Source of the DNA: SLRI01 sp964576715
GTDB taxonomy: Bacteria; Pseudomonadota; Alphaproteobacteria; Geminicoccales; Geminicoccaceae
Length of the DNA: 61,686 bases
Assembly (NCBI GenBank): GCA_964576715.1
Contig: CAZNWE010000015.1
Span: 1 to 61,686 of the forward strand
Direction of reading: 5' to 3'
Below, one piece after another: positions 24,735-32,947 of this stretch (within the stretch, counting starts at the first letter, position 1; the number at the start of each line of letters is the position of its first letter). The position numbers and the translations under genes are program-made. A model generated the notes under the pieces. That model was given only the letters and a program-made list of their open reading frames with translations, made no database searches and was not told the DNA's origin.

Positions 24735-25294
24735 GTGACAATGAGCTGGATATCGAAGATCTCGAGCGGCGAATGGACGGTGCCATCGAATCGCTGCGCA
24801 AGGAGTTCTCGGGCCTCCGGACCGGGCGTGCCTCGGCCAGCCTGCTCGAACCGATCATGGTCGACGCCTATGGCGCTGCCGTGCCGATCAACCAGGTCGG
24901 CAACATCAACGTGCCGGAGCCGCGGATGATTACTGTTCAGGTCTGGGACAAGGCCAATGTCAAGGCGGTCGAAAAGGCCATACGCAACGCCAGTCTCGGG
25001 CTAAATCCCGCGGTCGACGGCCAGCTGCTGCGCATTCCGTTGCCGGAGCTGAGCGAGGAGCGGCGTCAGGACTTGGTCAAGGTGGCACATCGGTACGCCG
25101 AGCAGGCGCGGGTCGCCATCCGCAACGTGCGCCGCGACGGCATGGATCAGCTGAAGAAGCTGGAGAAGGACGGTCACATCAGCCAGGACGACCACAAGAT
25201 CTGGTCCGACGAAGTGCAGGCCATGACCGACAAGCACATCGAGCTCGTCGCCGAGCTGCTGCAGCACAAAGAGAAAGACATCGTCACCGTCTGA
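24731..25294 (+). CDS. frr: Ribosome recycling factor
   Basis: The 187-residue protein shows the RRF motifs: LRTGRASASLLEPI near 30, VPINQVGNINVPEPRM, PLPELSEERRQDLVKVAHRYAEQARVAIRN and the C-terminal KHIELVAELLQHKEKDI. Length is exactly typical (185-187). It splits post-termination ribosomes together with EF-G. Its ATG overlaps the pyrH stop. Confidence 0.97.
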   Translation: MSDNELDIEDLERRMDGAIESLRKEFSGLRTGRASASLLEPIMVDAYGAAVPINQVGNINVPEPRMITVQVWDKANVKAVEKAIRNASLGLNPAVDGQLLRIPLPELSEERRQDLVKVAHRYAEQARVAIRNVRRDGMDQLKKLEKDGHISQDDHKIWSDEVQAMTDKHIELVAELLQHKEKDIVTV

Positions 25295-25341
25295 GCTCGA
25301 AGAGCCTGTCGCCAAGCCGAACGGCGCCCCCAGCACCCGGA

Positions 25342-26097
25342 TTGCTCGTGTCAGCAACTGCCCTGCAACAAGCCACGCCCGCGACCGCCGCACCGAGCCT
25401 GCCGGTGCATGTCGCCATCATCATGGACGGCAACCGGCGCTGGGCGCGGGCCCGTGGCCGGCCGCCGGTCTTCGGCCACCGGCGTGGCGCCGATGCGGTG
25501 CGGCGCGCGGTCGAGGCCTGCGGCAATCTCGGCATCCGTTATCTCACCCTGTTCGCCTTCTCGTCGGAGAACTGGCAACGGCCCGAGGTCGAGGTAAACG
25601 AGCTGATGGGGCTACTGCGCTTCTATCTCAGAAAAGAGATCGAGACCCTGCACAAGAACGAAATCCGCCTGCGCGTCATCGGTGACCGCAGCAGGCTCGA
25701 TCGCGACATCCTCGAGCTCATCGACAACGCCGAACGCCTGACGGCGGCGCACCACAAGCTGGCGCTGATCATTGCGCTGAACTACGGCGCGCGGGACGAG
25801 ATCGTTCGCGCCACCCAGCGGCTTGCTGCCGCTGCCCTGAGCGGTGAAGTGATGCCGGAGGCGATCGACCACCGGCTCTTCGCCGCCGCCCTCGACACCA
25901 CCGGCATGCCCGACCCCGATCTTCTGATCCGCACCTCGGGCGAGCAGCGGATCAGCAATTTCCTGCTCTGGCAGCTGGCCTACACCGAGCTCGTCTTCCT
26001 CGACGTCCACTGGCCGGACTTCGCCGAGGAGCACCTGCGTCGGGCCGTCGACGAGTACGGCCGGCGCGAGCGGCGTTATGGCGCCAGCGCCGGCTGA
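25342..26097 (+). CDS. uppS: Undecaprenyl diphosphate synthase (isoprenyl transferase)
   Basis: The 251-residue protein has the cis-prenyltransferase signatures HVAIIMDGNRRWARARG near residues 25-41, LTLFAFSSENWQRP near 71, DLLIRTSGEQRISNFLLWQLAYTEL near 195, and WPDF. It makes the C55 lipid carrier for peptidoglycan and surface polysaccharides. The start is uncertain: TTG at 25342 or GTG at 25348, as no ATG is available before the catalytic region. It overlaps cdsA by 20 bases. Confidence 0.95.
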   Translation: MLVSATALQQATPATAAPSLPVHVAIIMDGNRRWARARGRPPVFGHRRGADAVRRAVEACGNLGIRYLTLFAFSSENWQRPEVEVNELMGLLRFYLRKEIETLHKNEIRLRVIGDRSRLDRDILELIDNAERLTAAHHKLALIIALNYGARDEIVRATQRLAAAALSGEVMPEAIDHRLFAAALDTTGMPDPDLLIRTSGEQRISNFLLWQLAYTELVFLDVHWPDFAEEHLRRAVDEYGRRERRYGASAG

Positions 26098-26920
26098 CCG
26101 ACGGCTGCCGGCCGATCTCGGCAGACGGGCCATGGCCGGGTTGGTCATGGCCCTTCTCGCCGCCGTGGTCATCGCCCTCGGCGGCTGGTATTTCGCAGCG
26201 GTGATGATGGTGATCGTCGTGCTCATGGCGAGCGAGTGGGCCAAGCTGACCATGATCGGCAGCCCGAAGCGCTACGCCGTGGTCGGTGTCGTTCTGCTGC
26301 CGCTATTGATCATGTGCTTCGTGCAATATCGGGTGAGTGCCGCCCCGAACGCCACCCAGGCGCTGGTCGCTGGCGCCATCGGCGCCGTCCTCTTGCTCGT
26401 CAGCATGCTGTTGATCCGCCGTGTGGGTGGCTGGCCGCAGCGGCTCTGGGCGGTCGTCGGCGTCGTCTATCTCGGCGTGCCGGCGGTGGCATTCCTGGCC
26501 CTGCGCGAGTTGCCGCACGGCATGCAGCTGGTCTATTGGCTGGTGCTCGTCATCGTCGCCACCGATGTCATGGCCTATCTGACCGGTCGCAGCCTGGGTG
26601 GCCCCAAGCTCGCGCCGAAGATCAGCCCCCGCAAGACGTGGTCGGGGCTCGGCGGCGGGATTGGCGGAGCCATGCTGGTCGGCGGGTTGGCCGCCTCGCT
26701 CGCGGGCTGGGGCGGGCTGCAGGGCGGGCTGTTCGGCGGCCTCTTGGCGATCGTGGCGCAAACCGGCGATCTGTTCGAATCGTTCATCAAACGCCGCGCC
26801 GGCGTCAAGGACAGTGGCCATTTGATCCCGGGCCATGGGGGCATGCTCGATCGCCTCGACGGCTATCTCTTCGCCGTGCCGGCGCTGGCCATACTTGTCG
26901 CCATCGATCAAGCCCTCTAG
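26078..26920 (+). CDS. cdsA: Phosphatidate cytidylyltransferase
   Basis: The 280-residue membrane protein has about seven hydrophobic segments and the full CDP-diglyceride synthetase signature near the C-terminus (SFIKRRAGVKDSGHLIPGHG, followed by GMLDRLD), with TDVMAYLTGRSLGGPKLAPKISPRKTWSG upstream. It makes CDP-diacylglycerol, the precursor of all phospholipids. The first 20 bases overlap uppS, and the gene ends 9 bp before dxr. Confidence 0.96.
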   Translation: MAPAPADRRLPADLGRRAMAGLVMALLAAVVIALGGWYFAAVMMVIVVLMASEWAKLTMIGSPKRYAVVGVVLLPLLIMCFVQYRVSAAPNATQALVAGAIGAVLLLVSMLLIRRVGGWPQRLWAVVGVVYLGVPAVAFLALRELPHGMQLVYWLVLVIVATDVMAYLTGRSLGGPKLAPKISPRKTWSGLGGGIGGAMLVGGLAASLAGWGGLQGGLFGGLLAIVAQTGDLFESFIKRRAGVKDSGHLIPGHGGMLDRLDGYLFAVPALAILVAIDQAL

Positions 26921-26929
26921 ACCTTCGCT

Positions 26930-28153
26930 ATGTCGTTCTCGCCCGCAATCTCGGCCGTGCGGCCATGCCCGCCTAGTCCCGAACAGCCGCGCTCGGTCAG
27001 CGTGCTGGGCGCCACCGGCTCCGTCGGGCGCAGCACGCTCGACCTGCTGCGTGCGGCGCCGGCGGCCTTTCGGGTGGTCGCATTGGTCGCCAACCGGCAG
27101 GCCGAAGCCCTGGCTGCGGCAGCCAGGGAGATGGCCGCCGAGCTCGCCGTGGTGGCCGATCCGGCGGCCTACGACCGGCTCAAGACGGCGCTTGCCGGCA
27201 GCGGTATCGAGGCCGCGGCCGGGCCCGAGGCGGTGCTCGAAGCGGCGGCCCGCCCGGTCGACTGGTTGCTGTCGGCGATCGTCGGGGCCGTCGGCCTTGC
27301 CCCCACCCTCGAGGCGCTGCGCCAGGGGCGGATGGTGGCGATCGCCAACAAGGAGTGCCTGGTCTGTGCCGGCCGGCTGATCATGCGCACGGCGGCCGAC
27401 CACGGGGCGACCATTCTGCCGGTCGATTCCGAGCACAATGCCATCTTCCAGGGCCTCGCCGGGCACGACCGCAGCGCTGTCGACCGGCTGATCCTGACCG
27501 CCTCTGGCGGGCCGTTCCGGGATCTCGACCGCAACGCCATGGCGAGCGTCAGCATCGCGCAGGCCTTGGCCCACCCCAACTGGTCGATGGGCGCAAAGAT
27601 CAGCATCGACAGTGCAACGATGATGAACAAGGGCCTCGAGCTGATCGAGGCGCACCACCTGTTCGCCGTGCCGGAGCCGGCGATCGACATCCTCGTCCAC
27701 CCGCAATCGGTCGTGCACAGTCTCGTCGCCTTCACGGACGGCTCGCAACTCGCCCAACTCGGCGTGCCGGACATGCGGGTGCCGATCGCCTACTGCCTGG
27801 GTTGGCCTGGTCGGCTTGCCGTCTCGAACACCCGGCTCGATCTCGCCACCGTCGGGCGGCTGGAGTTCCGCCAGCCGGACCCGGAGCGCTTCCCGGCCCT
27901 GCGGCTGGCGCGCGAGGCGCTGCGTGCAGGCGGCGCCCATCCGATCACCCTCAATGCCGCCAACGAGGTGGCGGTGGCGGCGTTCATCGCCGGCCGGATA
28001 CGCTTTTTGGACATTGCCGCCGTCGTCGGTGACGTTTTGGCACGGCAGACGGGTGACGAACCGCGTTCGATCGACGATATAACAGCCTATGATCACCAAT
28101 CGCGTCGGCTGGCCGATGACGAGGTCGGTAAACGCGAGATGATCGGCGCCTGA
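26930..28153 (+). CDS. dxr: 1-deoxy-D-xylulose-5-phosphate reductoisomerase
   Basis: The 407-residue protein has the NADPH site GATGSVGRSTLDLL near residue 27, the metal/substrate loop LPVDSEHNAIFQ near 163, SGGPFRD near 191, and KISIDSATMMNKGLE near 223. It performs the first committed step of the MEP isoprenoid pathway, feeding the UppS enzyme encoded two genes upstream. The first 20 residues are a Pro/Ser-rich extension that may be shorter in the real protein. Confidence 0.96.
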   Translation: MSFSPAISAVRPCPPSPEQPRSVSVLGATGSVGRSTLDLLRAAPAAFRVVALVANRQAEALAAAAREMAAELAVVADPAAYDRLKTALAGSGIEAAAGPEAVLEAAARPVDWLLSAIVGAVGLAPTLEALRQGRMVAIANKECLVCAGRLIMRTAADHGATILPVDSEHNAIFQGLAGHDRSAVDRLILTASGGPFRDLDRNAMASVSIAQALAHPNWSMGAKISIDSATMMNKGLELIEAHHLFAVPEPAIDILVHPQSVVHSLVAFTDGSQLAQLGVPDMRVPIAYCLGWPGRLAVSNTRLDLATVGRLEFRQPDPERFPALRLAREALRAGGAHPITLNAANEVAVAAFIAGRIRFLDIAAVVGDVLARQTGDEPRSIDDITAYDHQSRRLADDEVGKREMIGA

Positions 28154-28163
28154 CCCATAGAAG

Positions 28164-28182
28164 CGGCCGCCCGGAGCGGCCG
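28164..28182 (+). promoter_or_regulatory. Hairpin between dxr and rseP
   Basis: CGGCCGC-CCGGA-GCGGCCG is a perfect seven-base-pair stem with a five-base loop, starting 10 bases after the dxr stop and 20 bases before the rseP start. It is followed by TTCG only, so a strong terminator is unlikely; partial attenuation is possible. Confidence 0.4.
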
Positions 28183-28201
28183 TTCGCATGAGAGCATCTG
28201 C

Positions 28202-29314
28202 ATGAGCATCGTCTTCGGCTACGTCGTACCGTTCTTGATCATCTTGTCGATCGTCGTGTTCGTGCACGAGTACGGCCATTATTGGGTGGCGCGGCGCAAC
28301 GGGGTCAGGGTCGAGGTCTTTTCGATCGGTTTCGGCCGTGAGTTGTTCGGTTTCAACGACAGGCACGGCACGCGCTGGAAATTCAGTCTGATCCCGCTTG
28401 GCGGCTTCGTGAAGATGCTGGGTGATGCCGATGCGACGAGCGCCACCGCCGACGCCGCGACCGCGCAGGAGAGGGAGAGCTTTCCGGCGAAGTCGGTCTG
28501 GCAGCGGATGGCCATCGTGGTGGCCGGCCCCGCCGCCAACTTCCTTTTCGCCATCGTCGTATTGAGCGTGCTGTTCGTGCTCAGCGGCCGCCCGTTCACG
28601 CCCGCCGTGGTCGGCGAGGTGACCCCAGACAGTCCGGCGGCCGAGGCCGGCCTCGCGCCCGGCGACCGTATCGTCAGCGTCGATGGCCGCGCCGTCGACA
28701 GCTTCGAGCATCTGCAGACCATGGTGCGCGACCAGGCCGAGGTGCCGCTCACCTTCGCCATCGAGCGCGACGGCGCGCCGCTCGAGGTGGTCGTGACCCC
28801 AGCACTTCGCGAGATCGAGGACCGCTTCGGCAATACCCATCGGGTGGGGCTGGTCGGGATCAGCCGCACCGGCATCGAGTTCCGCCGCAGCAATCCGGGC
28901 CTGGCGGTGTTCGAGGCGACCGGCGAGACCGTGCGAATGGTGACCGCGACCCTTGGGGCACTCGGCGAGATGATCGTCGGCAGCCGCGGCACCGAGGAGC
29001 TTGGCGGGCCGCTGCGTATCGCGCAGATGTCCGGCACCATTGCCCAGGACGGGCTGGTGCCGGCCATCTGGTTCACAGCCATCCTCTCGATCAATCTCGG
29101 GTTAATCAATCTCTTCCCGATCCCGATGCTCGACGGCGGGCACCTGGTGCTCTACGCGATCGAGGCGGCGCGCGGGCGGCCGCTTGGCGAGCGCAGCCAG
29201 GAAATGGCCTTCCGCGTCGGCTTGGCCATGGTCTTGACCTTAATGGTCTTCGCTACCTGGAACGACCTGGTGCAGATGAACATCATCGAGTTCTTCACCG
29301 GCCTGGTTTCCTGA
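28202..29314 (+). CDS. rseP: RIP metalloprotease (site-2 protease)
   Basis: The 370-residue inner-membrane protease has the zinc motif HEYGH (residues 23-27; the usual form is HELGH, so HExxH is intact), a FGRELFGF segment, one PDZ domain (about 125-205, with AGLAPGDRIVSVDGRAV), and the second active-site motif NLGLINLFPIPMLDGGH near 298. It cuts transmembrane anti-sigma factors and signal peptides. It sits between dxr and bamA as in most alphaproteobacteria. Confidence 0.96.
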   Translation: MSIVFGYVVPFLIILSIVVFVHEYGHYWVARRNGVRVEVFSIGFGRELFGFNDRHGTRWKFSLIPLGGFVKMLGDADATSATADAATAQERESFPAKSVWQRMAIVVAGPAANFLFAIVVLSVLFVLSGRPFTPAVVGEVTPDSPAAEAGLAPGDRIVSVDGRAVDSFEHLQTMVRDQAEVPLTFAIERDGAPLEVVVTPALREIEDRFGNTHRVGLVGISRTGIEFRRSNPGLAVFEATGETVRMVTATLGALGEMIVGSRGTEELGGPLRIAQMSGTIAQDGLVPAIWFTAILSINLGLINLFPIPMLDGGHLVLYAIEAARGRPLGERSQEMAFRVGLAMVLTLMVFATWNDLVQMNIIEFFTGLVS

Positions 29315-29409
29315 TCCGACCCTCGACCGCCGCGCGAAGACGTGCCAAATCCCGGTGTCTATCCCGGCACAGGGCGTGCCGCCCAAGGGATTGAGACGGG
29401 GGTTGGTGG

Positions 29410-31686
29410 ATGCGACGTGCGCTCGGCTGCTTGGTGATCGGCGTTTGGCTCTTGATCGGCGGGCCAACCGCGCCCTCGGCCCAGGCGCAGCAGCAAGACA
29501 CCGTCCAGAACATCATCGTCCGTGGCAACGAGCGGATCGAGGCGCTCACCGTCGAGAGCTATCTGGCATTGCGGCGCGGCGACCCCTTCGATCCCGACAC
29601 CATCGACCAGTCGCTTCGCAACCTGTTTGCCACGGGGCTGTTCGACGATGTGGCGATCGCGCGGGTTGGCGATGATCTCGTGGTCAGCGTGGTCGAGAAC
29701 CCGATCATCAATCGCATCGCCTTCGAGGGCAATCGCCGGCTGACCGACGAGGTGCTGGAGAGCGAGGTGCAGCTGCGACCGCGGGTCGTCTTCACGCGGG
29801 CCAGGGTGCAGGCGTCGGTGCAGCGGATCCTCGAGCTCTACCGGCGCAATGGTCGATTCGCCGCGAGCGTCGAGCCCAAGGTCATCGAGCTCGACCAGAA
29901 CCGCGTCGACCTCGTCTTCGAGATCGAGGAGGGCCCGCTGACCCGGGTCAGCGGCATCACCTTCATCGGCAACGAGAACTTCTCGGCGAACACGCTCCGG
30001 GGGGTGATCGAGACCCGCGAGCGGGCCTGGTACCGCTTCCTTGGCTCGGCCGATACCTACGATCCAGACCGCCTCGCCTTCGACCAGGAGCTGCTCCGCC
30101 GCTTCTACCTCGAGCGCGGCTACGTCGAGTTCTCGGTGATCAGTGCGCTAGCCGAGCTGACACCCGAGGGCGATCGCTTCTTCATCACCTTCACCCTCGA
30201 CGAAGGACCACGCTACACGCTCGGCAGCGTCGACGTCGCAAGCTCGATCCGCGACCTCGAGGTCGAGGACTTTCGCAGCCTGGTGACCGTGCGCAGCGGG
30301 CAGACCTACAATGCCGCGAAGATCGAGGAGATCGTGCAAGCAATGACCGATCGGGCGGGGCAACTGGGCTACGCCTTTGCCGATATCGAGCCGGTCGTGG
30401 ACATCAACCGGGACGACCTCACGGTCGACCTGACCTTCCGGATCGACGAAGGTCCGAGGGTTTATGTCGAGCGGATCGACATCATCGGCAATGTCCGCAC
30501 CCTGGACGAGGTGATCCGACGCGAGTTCCGGCTGGCCGAAGGTGATGCCTACAACCTCACCCTGCTGCGCCGCTCCGAGCAGCGCGTGCGCAATCTCGGT
30601 TTTTTCGAATCGGTCGAGGTACGCACCGAGCGGGGCAACGCGCCAGATCGCGTCGTCATCGTGGTCGAGGTGGCCGAGACGTCGACCGGCGAGCTCTCCT
30701 TCGGTGCCGGCTTCTCCACCGCGGACGGGCCGTTGGGCGACATCCGCCTCTCGGAGCGCAACCTGCTCGGGCGCGGCCAGAGTGTGACCGCCAACTTCAC
30801 CATCTCCGGCCGTCGCCAGGATATCGTCTTGAGCTTCACCGAGCCCTGGCTCTTCGGCCGCGAGCTCGCCGCCGGCTTCGACCTCTTCCGCACCAAGACC
30901 GACTTCCAGAGCGAATCGAACTTCGACGAGCTGAGCACCGGCGGCACGCTGAGGGCCAGCTATCCGCTCACCGAGCGGCTGCGGCACGGCGTGCGCTATA
31001 CCTTGCGCGAGGACGAGATCGAGGACGTCGACAGCGACGCGTCGGTGTTCATCCAACGGGAAGAAGGCACCAGCGTCACCTCGCTGGTCGGCCAGACCTT
31101 CACCTACGACGTCCGCGATGTCAGGTTCCTGCCATCGGAGGGCTACATCGTTCGACTCGATCAGGATCTCGCCGGGCTGGGCGGCGACAACGCCTTCCTG
31201 CGGCACGAGCTCAGGGGCGACATCTACTATGCGTTCTTCCCTGATATCGTCTTGAACCTGGGCGCTGGTTTCGGCTACGTCCATGGACTCGACCAGGATG
31301 TCTCGCTGGCCAACAGGTTCTTCATCGGCGGCCAGTCGTTGCGCGGCTTTCGCGTCTCCGGCATCGGCCCGCGCGACCGCGACAGCAACGACGCGCTCGG
31401 CGGCAATCTCTACTACACCGGCACGACGGAGCTGCGCTTTCCGCTCGGCTTGCCCGAGGACCTGCGGATCTTCGGCCGGGCGTTCGTCGACGCCGGCACC
31501 TTGACCGAGATCGACGTCAACGGCCCGACCCTCCGGGACAGCGGCAGTATCAGGGTCGGCGCCGGTGTCGGCCTGTCGTGGCTGTCGCCGCTCGGACCAC
31601 TCTCGATCGATTTTGCGCAGGCCGTCAGGAGAGAGAACTACGACGAGACCGAAACCTTCAGGATCTCATTCGGTACCCGCTTCTAG
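29410..31686 (+). CDS. bamA: Outer membrane protein assembly factor BamA
   Basis: The 758-residue protein has a signal peptide (LGCLVIGVWLLIGGPTAPSAQAQ), five POTRA repeats (about residues 28-420, beginning VQNIIVRGNERIE and ending with VYVERIDIIGNVRTLDEVIRREFR), and a C-terminal 16-strand barrel with the loop-6 region GGQSLRGF near 650. It ends in Phe, as expected for a BAM substrate. It inserts beta-barrels into the outer membrane, so the organism is a true diderm. Confidence 0.97.
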   Translation: MRRALGCLVIGVWLLIGGPTAPSAQAQQQDTVQNIIVRGNERIEALTVESYLALRRGDPFDPDTIDQSLRNLFATGLFDDVAIARVGDDLVVSVVENPIINRIAFEGNRRLTDEVLESEVQLRPRVVFTRARVQASVQRILELYRRNGRFAASVEPKVIELDQNRVDLVFEIEEGPLTRVSGITFIGNENFSANTLRGVIETRERAWYRFLGSADTYDPDRLAFDQELLRRFYLERGYVEFSVISALAELTPEGDRFFITFTLDEGPRYTLGSVDVASSIRDLEVEDFRSLVTVRSGQTYNAAKIEEIVQAMTDRAGQLGYAFADIEPVVDINRDDLTVDLTFRIDEGPRVYVERIDIIGNVRTLDEVIRREFRLAEGDAYNLTLLRRSEQRVRNLGFFESVEVRTERGNAPDRVVIVVEVAETSTGELSFGAGFSTADGPLGDIRLSERNLLGRGQSVTANFTISGRRQDIVLSFTEPWLFGRELAAGFDLFRTKTDFQSESNFDELSTGGTLRASYPLTERLRHGVRYTLREDEIEDVDSDASVFIQREEGTSVTSLVGQTFTYDVRDVRFLPSEGYIVRLDQDLAGLGGDNAFLRHELRGDIYYAFFPDIVLNLGAGFGYVHGLDQDVSLANRFFIGGQSLRGFRVSGIGPRDRDSNDALGGNLYYTGTTELRFPLGLPEDLRIFGRAFVDAGTLTEIDVNGPTLRDSGSIRVGAGVGLSWLSPLGPLSIDFAQAVRRENYDETETFRISFGTRF

Positions 31687-31705
31687 CGCGGCTGGCGGGG
31701 GGGGC

Positions 31706-32320
31706 ATGCCGAAGCGGCGGCCAGCGTATTGCACACGTCGGGCGACTATCGTGCGAGGCGTTGCCGTCGCTTGCGTCGGCCTCGGGATTCCGCTCCCGCT
31801 ACCGGAGGCAGATGCCGCCGACGATCCGCTGCCGCCGGCCACGGCGGCGGTCATCGACTACCAGCGGGTGATGCGCGAGGCGCGGGCGGCCGAAAGTATC
31901 CGCACGCAGATCGAGGCCCGACGGGTGCGCTACCAGAGCGAAATCGCCGAGGAGGAGCAGCGCCTGGTCGAGGCGGACCGGGAGCTCGCCCGGCAGCGCG
32001 CCATTCTTTCGGCCGAAGCCTTCGCCGATCGGCGCAAGGCCTTCGAGGCGGATGTCGCCGAGGTCCAGCGCATGCTGCAGAGCCGCCGCCAGCAGCTCGA
32101 CGATGTCGCTGCCATGGCGATGAGCGAGGTCCGCGAGGCGCTGATCCAGGTGGTGGGCGAACTTGCCGAGCAGCGCGGCTTCAATCTGGTCCTGCCCAGC
32201 GCCAACGTCCTCCTGTTCTCCCCGCAGATCGAGATCACCGACGAGGTGCTGGCGAGGCTCAACGCCAGCCTGCCGGATGTTCGCGTGCCCGAGGGAGCAC
32301 CTGGCGGCGGTCAGCCGTGA
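31706..32320 (+). CDS. skp: Skp/OmpH family periplasmic chaperone
   Basis: The 204-residue protein begins at the ATG at 31706 after a GGGGGGG run and has a signal peptide (IVRGVAVACVGLGIPLP, cleaved near ADAADD). OmpH features follow: AVIDYQRVMREARAAESIRTQIEARR, a long charged coiled coil (about 55-150), and the C-terminal GFNLVLPSANVLLFSPQIEITDEVLARLN. Skp holds unfolded outer-membrane proteins for BamA. The gene starts 19 bp after bamA. In many relatives lpxD comes next; here it does not. Confidence 0.9.
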   Translation: MPKRRPAYCTRRATIVRGVAVACVGLGIPLPLPEADAADDPLPPATAAVIDYQRVMREARAAESIRTQIEARRVRYQSEIAEEEQRLVEADRELARQRAILSAEAFADRRKAFEADVAEVQRMLQSRRQQLDDVAAMAMSEVREALIQVVGELAEQRGFNLVLPSANVLLFSPQIEITDEVLARLNASLPDVRVPEGAPGGGQP

Positions 32321-32369
32321 CCAGTAGCTATCGAATGGGCTGACGGCAGCAAAAAGACTTGGCCGCGGC

Positions 32370-32382
32370 ACCACATTGTGGT
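32370..32382. promoter_or_regulatory. Perfect dyad upstream of fabZ
   Basis: ACCACA-T-TGTGGT is a perfect 6+1+6 palindrome in the 104-bp spacer between skp and fabZ, 42 bases upstream of the fabZ ATG. It could be an operator for separate control of fabZ; no known regulator can be named. Confidence 0.35.
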
Positions 32383-32424
32383 CGTGTTCGGCGCCCCGGA
32401 AGAGGCGTGTGAGGACCGAATGCG

Positions 32425-32910
32425 ATGAGCGAGAGTGGCGCACCCGCCCGATCGATGCCCGATATCGACAGCAAAGGCTTGCTGCGGCTGATTCCGCATC
32501 GCTATCCGATGCTGCTGATCGATCGGCTGGTCGGCATCGAGCCGCCCCGGCGTGCCACCGGGGTGAAGGCAGTGACCATCAACGAGCCGTACTTCCAGGG
32601 CCACTTCCCGGACGACCCGATCATGCCGGGCGTGCTGATCGTCGAGGCGATGGCGCAGACCGCAGCAGCGCTCGTGGTCGCCGGGCAGGGCCGCGAAGGC
32701 GAGGGCGACCTCGTCTACTTCATGGGTATCGACCAGGCCCGGTTTCGCCGCCCGGTGCGGCCCGGCGACCTCCTGCTCCTCGAGGTCGAGCACCAGAAGA
32801 GCCGCATGGGCATCCACTGGTATAGGGGCCGAGCACTGGTCGACGGCAAGCTCTGCGCCGACGCCGTGGTCAACGCCCGGCTGCTGACCCGCGCCGAGGC
32901 CGGGCTCTGA
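32425..32910 (+). CDS. fabZ: 3-hydroxyacyl-ACP dehydratase FabZ
   Basis: The 161-residue protein has the hotdog-fold signatures LIPHRYPMLLIDR near residue 22, FQGHFPDDPIMPGVLIVEAMAQT near 58-80 (catalytic His in GHFP, catalytic Glu in VEAM) and FRRPVRPGD. It dehydrates 3-hydroxyacyl-ACP in fatty acid synthesis. An internal ATG at 32455 (MPDIDS) is an alternative start. The usual neighbours lpxD (before) and lpxA (after) are both missing; convergent gltA lies 37 bp downstream. Confidence 0.95.
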   Translation: MSESGAPARSMPDIDSKGLLRLIPHRYPMLLIDRLVGIEPPRRATGVKAVTINEPYFQGHFPDDPIMPGVLIVEAMAQTAAALVVAGQGREGEGDLVYFMGIDQARFRRPVRPGDLLLLEVEHQKSRMGIHWYRGRALVDGKLCADAVVNARLLTRAEAGL

Positions 32911-32947
32911 GCCAGAGCCGAGCCCGGCCGACGGGGCCGCAGTCGGC

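Noticed and set aside
26303..28840. Very long minus-strand open frame opposite cdsA-dxr-rseP
   Set aside because: It is antisense to three well-recognised genes, and its translation is His/Asp/Arg-rich low complexity typical of the reverse strand of GC-rich codons.
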